Assembly: GCA_036244855.1 (NCBI GenBank)
Contig: BQKZ01000020.1
Span: 129,915 to 193,914 of the forward strand
From: Temnopleurus reevesii
Lineage: Eukaryota; Echinodermata; Echinoidea; Temnopleuroida; Temnopleuridae
DNA length: 64,000 nt
Reading direction: 5' to 3'
Shown here one piece after another: positions 25,885-36,750 of the stretch. Both the position numbers and the translations under genes were made by a program. Each line of letters opens with the position of its first letter. Position 1 is the first letter of the stretch. The notes under the pieces are model-generated. The model ran no database searches, was not told where the DNA came from, and worked only from the letters and a program-made list of their open reading frames with translations.

Positions 25885-25920
25885 GTAAGTGATCGTGAAG
25901 TTTAAAGAAAATGAGTGAAA

Positions 25921-26143
25921 ATATTTGATTTGATTTGATTTATTCATTTCCATTTCAAAAACATACAATATAACAAAAGTAAGTGTGAACAATATCGAGT
26001 AAGCATAAATTGAAACAAAATTACAAAGGAAAATCGTGTACAAATATTTACAGGATAATTGTTTACAAACTAAGGGTTGATTTAAATGACCAAGCAGTTA
26101 TCATTACATGAAGTGGAGGAGTGAATCTGAGGAAAGAGTTCAA
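25921..26143 (-). mobile_element. Probable retrotransposon 3' end, antisense
   Basis: A TTTGATTTGATTTGATTTA run at the left edge followed by AT-rich unique sequence has the look of the simple-repeat tail of a LINE or SINE read from the opposite strand. It runs into the gap, so the body is not visible. A looser relative may lie at about 27890-28080. No protein homology supports this. Confidence 0.35.
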
Positions 26144-26663
26144 NNNNNNNNNNNNNNNNNNNNNNNNNNNNNNNNNNNNNNNNNNNNNNNNNNNNNNNNN
26201 NNNNNNNNNNNNNNNNNNNNNNNNNNNNNNNNNNNNNNNNNNNNNNNNNNNNNNNNNNNNNNNNNNNNNNNNNNNNNNNNNNNNNNNNNNNNNNNNNNNN
26301 NNNNNNNNNNNNNNNNNNNNNNNNNNNNNNNNNNNNNNNNNNNNNNNNNNNNNNNNNNNNNNNNNNNNNNNNNNNNNNNNNNNNNNNNNNNNNNNNNNNN
26401 NNNNNNNNNNNNNNNNNNNNNNNNNNNNNNNNNNNNNNNNNNNNNNNNNNNNNNNNNNNNNNNNNNNNNNNNNNNNNNNNNNNNNNNNNNNNNNNNNNNN
26501 NNNNNNNNNNNNNNNNNNNNNNNNNNNNNNNNNNNNNNNNNNNNNNNNNNNNNNNNNNNNNNNNNNNNNNNNNNNNNNNNNNNNNNNNNNNNNNNNNNNN
26601 NNNNNNNNNNNNNNNNNNNNNNNNNNNNNNNNNNNNNNNNNNNNNNNNNNNNNNNNNNNNNNN
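26144..26663. other. Assembly gap, 520 Ns
   Basis: Unknown sequence within intron 5, starting 259 nt after the exon 5 donor. Apparent open frames across it are meaningless. Confidence 0.99.
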
Positions 26664-29283
26664 TATATGAAACACATTTGGGCCCTCTTTCACTGAAAAG
26701 GGTATTGATAATGGTATAATACATCAATACAGATCAACTTGTATTTTCATAATAGTGGACCTTTAAGAAGAATCTTTCTGGTCTTCGGGAGTTCTGAGGC
26801 ATGCCTATTAAAGACTGGCATGCATGGTGTGTGCTGATTATCTGCATCTTGCAATCGATCGCAACATTCCAGAACACGATATTAACTATCTTCGAAAAAT
26901 TATGTTGAACGCAAATTCAATGGTCCTTTGTAATGCTATTCAAATCGGAACTGGCTTGCGATTGTTGTGTTCACATAGTTGAATACACGGCGTACAGTTC
27001 TATTGTCTGTGGCCCACATAACTTTTTGGAAATAGTTTATATCGTATTCTAGTAACACCACAAAATGTCTTTCACTTTTGATCTCAAGATATTGGCCTCA
27101 AGTTGCCCTGTTGCTGACCTACCAGGTTTAATTCTGAACTTGTTATTCTTTGTTTACTACACATTGTAGATTGATTGGCTGTAAATGTTTTCAATTCTGT
27201 ATCAATTTCGAGCAATGTGAAATGAGTATCAGAGGTGAGGCAGTGACATGATCTTAACATACAATGCACTTTGCTATACAAGGCCGAGCCACCATATAAA
27301 CTCTGTTATTCAGTGAAGAAGAGTTCAGTCTGTCATATTGCCTTCCCAAAGCTTCACATTTGTGCTGGGCATTATTCTCCTCTCCCTCCGCCCTCGTTTT
27401 TATGTAGAGAGACACTCATCTCGTACTGTTGCACGTTGTTGTGCGATCTGATGAAGTTATAGTGACATATTGTGCTCTTAGCCTAAATTGGCTTGATATT
27501 GGCGTTATGATCAAGGGAAACAGATACAACCATAGCCATCGCAGACACCCCACCCCCACCTCCGCTCCCTTTGGATGAGTATACCCAGGCCTTTTCTCTA
27601 CTCTTATTTGCATTTTGATTGAATTTTGTTTACGAATTTGGGTACCATTGGCAATCTGTGCTTATGGCATTAAATATGAAAGATATGCCTATTTAGTCTT
27701 TTCTGTATTTTTGGATTGAAAGATGTGAGCTGGCAGCTGTCTGAGGACAAAGTTTTATTTTTAAGATGAATTATTTATTTAGAATGCCCCAATGATGATT
27801 ACGGATAGAATATTATAGATGGAAGATTCAACTTTTGCTTTATCTTATATATTTTTTTCTGTTTCATACAATATTTGTTTTCATCATCACTACTTGAATC
27901 AAATTTATTTGTATATTTCACATTACCAAAAAACAAAAACAATAACAATAAATTATTTACAACAGATTAATCATACATATTAATGGCATATACATACAAG
28001 TACTTAGAGCATCAAAAGAGTAAGCTTATGAAGGAAAGGCATAATGAGTATGTGAATTATGAAGGAATCTGCAGAAAAGCAAAATCTTTAAGTTTGCATA
28101 TTCTGAATGGAGGAGTCTTGTTGAATGTAATGACGCAGAATTGAATTGGCATGAGAGAAAAACCAAGATATAGTGCATTCATTTTGCTTAGAATATGTTC
28201 ACTAGTGCTGAAGGTAAGAGAGTTTTATTGAGCTCAGTCATTTCTAACATTTTTGAGAACTAGAAAACTGAGGTTTTAAGATCCCTTCAAAATTATCTAT
28301 AGAGATAATTTCCTTGAAGAGGCACTTGTATCTTCCTGGGAGTTATTCTCAATGAGTTTCACCCAGTCATGCCAATTATTTTTGTGTTCCTCTGAGCTGC
28401 GAACCGACCGACATTTATCATGAGGTTTACGGTGAAGTGTTCCTACATCCATAGTGTTAAAATGTTATTGGAATTCCCTGGATGCTGATCAGGTTTCCAA
28501 ATGGATAGATTTCCTTCCTTCTACTCTTCAATCATAATTAACCTTCCTCACTCTACAATATATACAGTTTTTTAATTATCTTAATCTTTTTCAATGATTA
28601 TTTTTCTTTTGACAGTTTACTCCCATTTTCCTGACTGTTCAAAGCTACCATAATAAACACAGGGCGTGCTTGTAAAGCAGTTTTTTTAACTGAATGCACC
28701 TACCCTGTTTTTAAAGAACACTATGATAAATAAATAAATTGATAAATTTGTTCACAAACAAATACAAACTAAGAAATTGGTTAGGATGGGAGGCAGCATT
28801 CCAATGTATTCGATTGAAGATGAGTGTTTAGACATAATATTCATATCACATATAGGTCATTACTAGACTTATTTTGAATTATTCTATTTTATATTCAATG
28901 TGTGATATTCAATGATTTTAGGGTATTTTCATAGCAACTGCATATTGCTATACGTGTATGTGGTCACCAATCTTGCCACAGAGCATTGTTTTGCAGATGA
29001 TTCCCTTTCTTATTGAGTATTCAGACATGAAATCTTTGAAAATTAGATTATTAGGGATAATGCATCATTTGTCTGATATGAAGCTCAATGTTTTCAAAAA
29101 TACTGCCCCAGTTTTTCAAAAGAATGGTAACAATAGAGTAATAACAAAACATTGTGTTTTTCTGAGAATATTAGATTGTACCGTAGAACCTTATACTTTC
29201 AGATTTATGTATTATTCGAGAATGAGTATCAAAATGACAGTTTTATTTGATTGGAAACCGCCAGTCCAACTATTACGCTAGGT

Positions 29284-29314
<31 letters not shown>

Positions 29315-29344
29315 CCCTCCCCCCCCCCCCCCCCCCCCCCCCCC
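29284..29344. repeat. Poly-C tract of about 61 bp
   Basis: Nearly pure C on the + strand with two T interruptions. Translation as polyproline is an artefact. Confidence 0.95.
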
Positions 29345-31878
29345 GCCCTTGTTATTTCTACTGCCCGTAGCCCTAGTCATATCTCAATTAATTATTTTGT
29401 CTGAACTAGGTACGTGTGGGTTGTTAAAATTGCATGTAAAGCATGTGGGACAGTCTAATGGCCTGAAGGGTTGGAGGAAAACGTGCTGAATCAAGGAGGG
29501 TCTTTTGATGTGTGATTGTTTTATTCTCTTGTCACGGAAATCTATTATATGAAACAAAAAGACTGATGATTATGAATCTAATTGAAATGATAAAGGGAAA
29601 AATGGGGAAGGTCTTAAGATGGTGTGTGTGAGAGGGAAGTAGTGTCGAGAAGAAGTGAAATAGGGATAGAAGGGAAAAAGATAATGTCCCAGATAAGAGA
29701 AAGAGAGAGGGAGAAGAGAGATCGTGATCTAGGAGGACGATTCAGAGATCGGGCAAGAGACACTATTGATGTGTTTACGGAGAAACAGCTCGCGGGGACC
29801 TCCGTCAAAGCAGCACCGATTATAAATAGGCAGGGTTAAACAAGTTTATGTTTTTCTTTGCGCACTTACTGCACTGGAAAAGAACACAATTTGGCGCTCG
29901 TGTTTGTCTTTGCGTACGGAGAAGGCAAATTTGCCTTCAATGCACCGAGGAGCATAAATGTATTCAGGTGGTGAGAGTGGGTCTTTACTTTCGCCCCAAA
30001 CCTATCGTTTATGCTCTCGTATTTGCAGAGGGCAATTTGTGATTCTCTACATGCTAATCAAATCACAATTCTGGTTGGAAAGCGTCATTAACTTTTAAAT
30101 TTAATAAGCAGGTAAATTTGAATTTTTTTAGTATACCTTTATCACAATTAAACCTAAAGCAAGAAATTATGAAATCACTATCTTGTGCAAACGCAGATAT
30201 AAACTGATATCAATTTACTTTTCAGTGTCTATTGTGCCTTTTTTTTCTCTTACTATCTAAAATTGTTTGATGAAATGTGCATCAAATAAATGATTTGTGC
30301 TCAGTATTTCAGGGATTTGTATTATATCATAATTTAATTATCTGTCAAAACCCAATGTCTTTTCTGACATGATTTGTCAACTTGTGTCTATAAATTACTA
30401 GACATTATTTATCGACTGCTGAATCATCATCTTTCATTGAATCATTATTATAGAATTATTTTTCCCTCAAAGATTAAAAAAGGAGTCAGTGTGATAGAAA
30501 AGCAATCACCTCCATGCATACAAAGGATAATGGTCTAGTGCTTTAGGGAGTGTCGAGTTGTATATCCACAACATCCCCCGAGTGTTGAGGGATAAGTTCC
30601 TATCTTCATCTGTAAGCAATATGGCTGGATATTGAATTAAAACGCCTTTAGGCAAGTGGCATTTTAAGGACACATGGTTTTCAGGCTGTGTGGTGTATGT
30701 GCATATTCTTCTTTCTTTGGAGTACTTGCGGTCAGTGCTCTGTTTACGCGAGTAGGCATTGATGCAGGAATGGCATCAGCGTCTTTATTAACCATGTAAA
30801 TTCAGACGATGCACTTGTTGGTCAATTTGCATGTATTTGGATGCAGTTGTCTGTGTCTTTCTGAACCGTATAGGTAGCGGGATATCCGGTTTCAACTTGC
30901 GGTTGTTGCTCTATTTGATCAGTTCATGTTAAAATGGTCCATTTGAAGGGCAAAACATCAAGTTCAATTTATCAAGTACAAGCACACCAACCTTCAATTT
31001 TTCCACTTCTCATTATTGCATCCATTTATTATATTTAAGGTGTCCTGCAAATTTGTTGAACTTACCAAATTGAATGATTAATTGCCTTTTATGAAACATG
31101 CACTCTGAATTGATCTAAGTCAACATTTACAATGAATTTAACATTATGGTAACATAGATAAGTATTAAACTTTAGTCTTGCCACTATTAATTGATATAAG
31201 ACCCATACATGCTTTGTTTTGAAATACTTCTTTTTCTTATTCCATTCTTTGTTTGTATAGTATGTACATGATGAAAAGAATACTGAAGTCAAAATTTTCC
31301 ATCACTGCTTGCAAAATACTAACCCCTCTTGCAGACAGAAGAGAAATCAACACAAAGAATCGTTAAACCAATCTTTCTGTCCACAATAAAGAATACTTCC
31401 GAATCAAGGTCGTAATTCTTGCCTAGAAAACTCTTGTCGATCAGCACTTACAATTCCTGAGGGTATCCAAAGGCCGATTCACCTGATAATAATGTTTAAA
31501 CATTGACACATCAGGCTTCGTGGAATTAATGGAAAAGCAACTATTGACGCTTCTATGGAGTGTGTAGATTCAAATCACATGCCTCCTTAGGGCAAGTGCT
31601 ACAAACCTGCAATCCTTTGTGTAACACTATCCGACACTATCCATGGAGATATTGACAGAAGCATGGTGTAGAAATGATATAAACAACATTTGCAGTGATT
31701 TTTATAGGATTCTATCAAATGTGTTCTAAATCTGAATTATTTTGTCATATAGGCTTTAGAATGATTATTTAAATAATATTGAGTTTAGAATTACTATTTT
31801 TAATAAATGTTGGCCAGGTATTCCTTCTCATGAGTAATATCTTTCCAAGTTGAAAGTGCAGAATCGTTTTTGTTTGAA

Positions 31879-32052
31879 CAGTCAAACCTCGTTATATAAG
31901 AACATTGATGCATCGAGCTCTCGTAATAACAAGGTAATTTTCCTTGACTCATCTCTTTGTATTTTATTGTATTTTGGTCCTTCTAGAACAAGCTTTCAAT
32001 ATAAAGAGGTAATTTCTCTGGTCCCAACGACCTTGTTAACAAGGGTAGACTG
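31879..32052. mobile_element. Probable pogo/Tigger-like MITE
   Basis: The left end CAGTCAAACCTCGTTAT and the inverted right end CAGTCTACCCTTGTTAA are similar. The element is about 174 bp and a TA follows its right end. CAGT-starting ends with a CCTCGTTA-like continuation are typical of pogo/Tigger-derived MITEs. It has no coding content. Confidence 0.5.
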
Positions 32053-32244
32053 TATATCATTGCAATGCTTATATGAATAAAGGTGATCAGTCTGTTTAGA
32101 AAAACCTGGATTACATTTCTATTATTGTTTTTCTTTTTTTACTTTAAATCAAGATCCTATTTATCAAATTTTTGCTACCAATTTCCAGGTTATGATCTAG
32201 TTTCGATCTGCTCATTTAAATGTTGTTTTTATTTGACTTTGCAG

Positions 32245-32382
32245 ATTAGGTAACTTTGAGAAGGGAGGTGACTATAAGAAGACATGGAAGGGGAACGATG
32301 ACGGTAAGGTGAATTCTCATCAGCCAATGAGAGTGGAGGATGATCGCGATGGCACTGCTGGCAACAACAGCATGATTACAAG
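32245..32382 (+). CDS. SNAP25: SNAP-25 exon 6 (linker between SNARE helices)
   Basis: This 138-nt exon, phase 2 in and phase 2 out, completes a Lys from exon 5 and encodes 45 residues beginning LGNFEKGGDYKKTW and ending TAGNNSMIT. The acceptor is CTTTGCAG. The donor AG|GTTCGT is unusually weak. It is the hydrophilic, Asp/Lys/Asn-rich linker between the palmitoylated cluster and the second SNARE helix. The YKKxW motif near its start and the QPxRV motif in the middle match vertebrate SNAP-25; the rest is diverged, as usual for this linker. Confidence 0.93.
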
Positions 32383-33784
32383 GTTCGTGGATCAGTCTTT
32401 TATGATTTAATACAGAGATAGTGAACTAATCTGGAATATATACGAGGTCAAGATTTAAATATGAGTAACGAAACAACTGAACAAAACCAAGGGAAAATAC
32501 ACACATCTCATGGCATATTGTGGAACAGGCTCAGTTAATAATATGACCTTTTCCAGGTAGATCCTGTCCTCATCCAGTTTTCAAAAGTGATTTCCATGAA
32601 ACCAACTACAAAGTCACCTTTAAATTCCAAATGATGACATTTGCCCAGTTTCTGTTTAGAGAAAATTGACATACATATCAATTTTAATGAAATTACTTGT
32701 TAGCTATGTAACGCCATTCAGCAGAGGCTGTTGATAGAATGTGATAATCCTATATTCAAATAATCTATGGAGTTTTAAATGTCTTCAATTATGTATTTCA
32801 AATATCTAATTGAATCAAGAATGTACCTTGATGAAGTGTTGTGAGGATAGTGGCTGTATATCGGCAGGTGTTAGCATAGGATGTACTCATGTCTTAGTTG
32901 ATATCCGGCAAATGATCCCAGTGACTTGAATCAGGAAATACCAAAGGTTATGTACCCTTCAAACTCCATGATACTATTCACGACTTTCTTTCTCAGTGTA
33001 TAATATAATTCAAACCAGTCAAGTACTATACGCAGCACATTCATTAACATTTATCTGCTATGTAGATGTGTCACATACTGTGTACTTCTTAGAGTGGAAT
33101 GGGCAATTTAGGGCATAGTTTTAGAGAGCTGAGCCCATCCAACTCACTGGAGTTAAATTAATGTTGTTGTGACTGATTTTATCGAAATATTTCATTATGA
33201 GCACTGGGATGATTGGCTTTTGTACTAAAAAATAGTCCCAAAATCTATAAAAAGATACTATCAATAAGGCATTGATACCAAAATATAACCAGCATATGAA
33301 CTTTCATGATTAAGTTTTATTGTAATTTTAAGCTTTAAGTTGGGAAGAGGAAGAAATTAAGATCATCATGAAAGCTTTTAGGTTGACATATATCTGAATT
33401 GTTTTGTGGAACATACTATGTTCTGAAATTCATCCAGATTTTTTGGCATTACTTCTTATGCACACTTCACTTTTTTATTGTCGTTAAATCCTATATGGTA
33501 AATGGTTTTTGTGATTGGTCAATGTTTTTTAAGCAATCGCGAGTGTTTTAAATATGAAATCAGAACAAATAATCACTTTTAAGAATTACATAAAAGCAAT
33601 ATAATATCGTTTGGAAAGAGTAGGGAATTTTTCCCGGGAAAGCAGTTACCTTAATTATTTTTCAAATTTGTTAATGTATATCCTTAATATAAGCTTGATA
33701 TCTATATGACACATTGTGTTGAAAGTGAAATTAAACCCTAGGCAAGTAATCAATCAATCAATTTACTCTTTCTACCCCTTTCAG
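32383..33784 (+). other. SNAP-25 intron 6
   Basis: AT-rich intron. I see nothing else in it. It ends in a clear pyrimidine tract before the exon 7 acceptor. Confidence 0.8.
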
Positions 33785-33929
33785 AATAACGAATGATGCC
33801 CGTGAGGATGAAATGGACGAGAACCTGACTCAGGTGAGCGGCATCGTGGGTAATCTGCGTCACATGGCCATCGACATGCAGAGCGAGATCGGAGCCCAGA
33901 ATCAACAGGTGGAGCGTATCTCTAGCAAG
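33785..33929 (+). CDS. SNAP25: SNAP-25 exon 7 (Qc SNARE helix)
   Basis: This 145-nt exon, phase 2 in and phase 0 out, encodes [14 protein letters not shown], then [17 protein letters not shown], then [17 protein letters not shown]. The acceptor is CTTTCAG and the donor GTAAGC. It carries most of the second (Qc) SNARE helix. The zero-layer Gln (human Q174) lies in AQNQQ. Identity to vertebrate SNAP-25 is very high. Because it ends in phase 0, it can be joined in frame to any of three terminal exons further downstream. Confidence 0.97.
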
Positions 33930-34098
33930 GTAAGCTCATTGTGCTCACAATCTCATACATGCACACAAATAGATCACATCATAACATATCAACTACTAAT
34001 TCATATTACAATGATATCTATAGAAGATTATCTGGCTCATATCATTATTTATTCATTCATGCATTTATATCATGCCTGTAAATTGCACTTTAAATCTA

Positions 34099-34177
34099 AG
34101 GCCACAGTCACATAACTGCCTCTGAACAAAGAGTCGTGTTTTATGTGTTCCTTAAGGGCTTCTATGTGACTGGGGCT
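34099..34177. mobile_element. Small foldback, relative of the 2.5 kb element
   Basis: Ends GGCCACAGTCACATA and TATGTGACTGGGGCT are inverted. The interior carries AACAAAGAGTCG as in the 2466-2583 element. It is shorter and more diverged. Confidence 0.55.
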
Positions 34178-35550
34178 AAACCAAAGCGCTTCAAATCTAA
34201 CCAAAATCTGGTATAACATTTATATTAAATGCAGTGGAGCTTTTGAATAACATGCATTTAACAATTTGCACCATTTTGGTTTGCTTCAATGCATGTAAAA
34301 TCAGCCAATCAGCTTGCAATTCGTTGCCAAGCTCTATTGAATGCAAATTAAAGAACAATGAGCCCATGTTAAAAAAAAGTTGAAAACAAAAACAGTCATG
34401 CTGTAGATCTTTACACATCTCAAAGACTATTTGTGCTCTTTCCAATTTTATTGAAACCATGCTTGGAAACTAATTTCTTGGCTTGATGGAATACTGTTGA
34501 ATTAATCAACTTCATCATTCTGGCTTTCATCAAAATTGTGCATTTCTGAGGATATTTGTTTCATGTCTTACGTTCATTTTTACACATTGTCCCCCAAAAC
34601 AAAAAGTTTTCAAATTCTTGCTTTCTGAATTTCCTGAAAGTGGAGAATGTTAGCTTTCCAATGAAACTTAGTTTTATTTGAATATTTATCATTAAACCTG
34701 ACTATATGCAATTGTAACTTGTTGAAAATTATTAATAAATAGTGAAACTAATATGGATAAAACTTTCATCCCTATGTGTGACTGAGGAATCACAAAATTT
34801 AAAAAAATTAATCAAAATACCCAAATCTGTTTCATAATGCAAAAAAAAATATCGCCATGATAAAGTGACAGTGATGCATGATAAAGTCATGATTATGATG
34901 TTTTGATAATGTCATTCCTTCAAAATCATAATCTGGTATTTGTTTTATACAACTTATTGGTGATTTTGAAGCATATGGTTACTAATGTGGCTTTGGATTT
35001 CACGATTGTTCAATCCTTGTTTTCAAGCATGTGATTGTGAACATTATTTCAAGATCTAATATTGTTATCTCACTGATTAATAATGCTTGTCATTACATTG
35101 ATTTTATTGTTGTTTTCATGATACACTCGTTTTTACTCACAGAATCATGCACAATCATTACATTGCATCACTTGCTTGACTGCAATTGGCTTTCATTCAG
35201 GGAGCAAATCACAATTGTTTCATTTTCTGACAATCAAAATAGTTTTAATTGTACTGTGCTTTAACTTTTTGATGAATCTTGCCAATGCTCATTTCTTTTA
35301 GATTGCATTTTGGTGATATTGAAATTTCATTTCAGTCATCTAAGCCAACAATTCTGATGGGGATCTTATTAATCATTATTTTGCACCACTATCGTTTTAA
35401 TGAAAGGTTAAGCAGAATGAGACATTTTAAAGTTAATAAGGAATTGATATATTTTTAATTATGTATTTGGATGATCAATAGATCAATTTCATAGTTTTAT
35501 CATTCAATATTTTGTTAAATCCCTGACAGAATGTGATCTGTAAATTCATA

Positions 35551-35596
35551 AAAGTTTTCTATAGGAGAAAGTGAAAGTTTTCTATAGGAGAAAGTA
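35551..35596. repeat. Two tandem 23-bp units
   Basis: AAAGTTTTCTATAGGAGAAA plus three bases is repeated twice almost exactly. Confidence 0.9.
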
Positions 35597-36687
35597 GGAT
35601 TTATTCAAGCGTTTGCATGCCGTACTTTGCCATTTGACACATCGATTGACTCACTGTTCATAAGCTGCACATAAAATTAACTTTGTGCGCAATATTGCGA
35701 TATGCTTTTTACAGAATTATATTATTCTCAAGCTTATCAATGCATATTATCGTTTAGAGTCCCAAAACATCTTATGTTTAATGTAAGAAGTTGCTTAAAC
35801 TTGATGCAGAGTAAGGAAGTTAATAGATCAAGGGAGAGTGTGATGAAAAAATAACTTATATCAATATAAGATTGACCTCACTTTATTCAGTTATTCAGAT
35901 AAGTCATGCTTTATTCTGAGCAGACACGTGTTATGCATAGAATTGACACGAATATGCCTTAAGTAATGTTTCTATTTTGGGATAACGCAAAGAAACACAA
36001 TACGCAAGAGAAATAAATGGATAAATATGAACAATTTCTATATATATGCTTGATGGATTTTGTGTGATCCCACACAATGACCTAGTTGCATTGATGAAAT
36101 CTCCTTGAAATATCATCTCTATCTCCCCGAAGGATTACACTAGTTTAATGCTTTCCCTCTCCCATGGCAAGCTCCTTCAAGGAAATGGGATGCCGAATGG
36201 AGAACTAGAGTTGTGCGGGATTTTAAATATTTACACCCACACTGCATGCATGTGCCTTTTACATTTCATCGGGTAATTTCAGAAATGACATCACATCTAT
36301 TTCTCATTCATTATGTCATATTTTGGGGAATTCGCATTGCTTGCTTTTTAAGTCATAACCATTCATTTTCATATTTTGACATTCCTTAGGTTTGATTTTT
36401 AACAATTTTTGCATCTTGGAATTAAAGCTTTGATTGATCACTGTCATTTTAATTACACTTTTTATCATTCATTGATTTTTCTTTCCTTACATTTTAAAAT
36501 TCATTCATTCTCTTTTCTTTCCATTTGTTTTTTTGTATTTCTCCCACACCCTTCGCCACACACACACACACTCACGCTCATGCGATTCACGGTTTGCTTG
36601 TTTTGTGTTGTTCGTTGTTGTCCATACCCCTTCTTGAATCCATCCTCATTGTTTTGCTGTAATATTCTGATTATTGTCAAACCACAG

Positions 36688-36750
36688 GGTGATTCTAACG
36701 TGGAACGCTTGGCTGTAGCCAACAGCCGTGCTAGCAAGCTCCTCAAATAA
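36688..36750 (+). CDS. SNAP25: SNAP-25 terminal exon 8a (alternative C-terminus)
   Basis: This phase-0 terminal exon encodes 20 residues starting GDSNVERLAVANSRA and ending SKLLK, then TAA. The acceptor is ACCACAG with a poor pyrimidine tract. It corresponds to the last turns of the Qc helix (human residues 185-206). Core positions N188, A195 and A199 are kept, and Leu/Leu stand at 192 and 202. It is two residues shorter than human and than the other two terminal exons. Lacking a donor, it must end a transcript. Possible AATAAA signals lie at 37045 and 38006. A weak acceptor in the first of three competing terminal exons would permit readthrough to 8b and 8c. Confidence 0.9.
   Translation, partial: GDSNVERLAVANSRASKLLK

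Larger units (their letters stand above)
25885..32244 (+). other. SNAP-25 intron 5 with assembly gap
   Basis: It contains a probable antisense retrotransposon 3' end (25921-26143), the 520-base gap, a long poly-C tract (29284-29344), a purine-rich patch (about 29585-29760) and a MITE near 31.9 kb. More complex, less AT-rich patches occur at about 30480-30900 and 31400-31660. No exon is recognised. Confidence 0.7.
33930..36687 (+). other. SNAP-25 intron before terminal exon 8a
   Basis: It contains a small foldback at 34099-34177 and a 23-bp tandem duplication at 35551-35596. Overlapping UGCAUG motifs lie at 36243 and 36247, and a short CA run at about 36556. No exon is recognised. Confidence 0.7.

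Noticed and set aside
26063..26727. Open frames of about 200 codons across the gap
   Set aside because: They consist of Ns and carry no information.
29247..29489. Polyproline open frame
   Set aside because: It is produced entirely by the poly-C tract.
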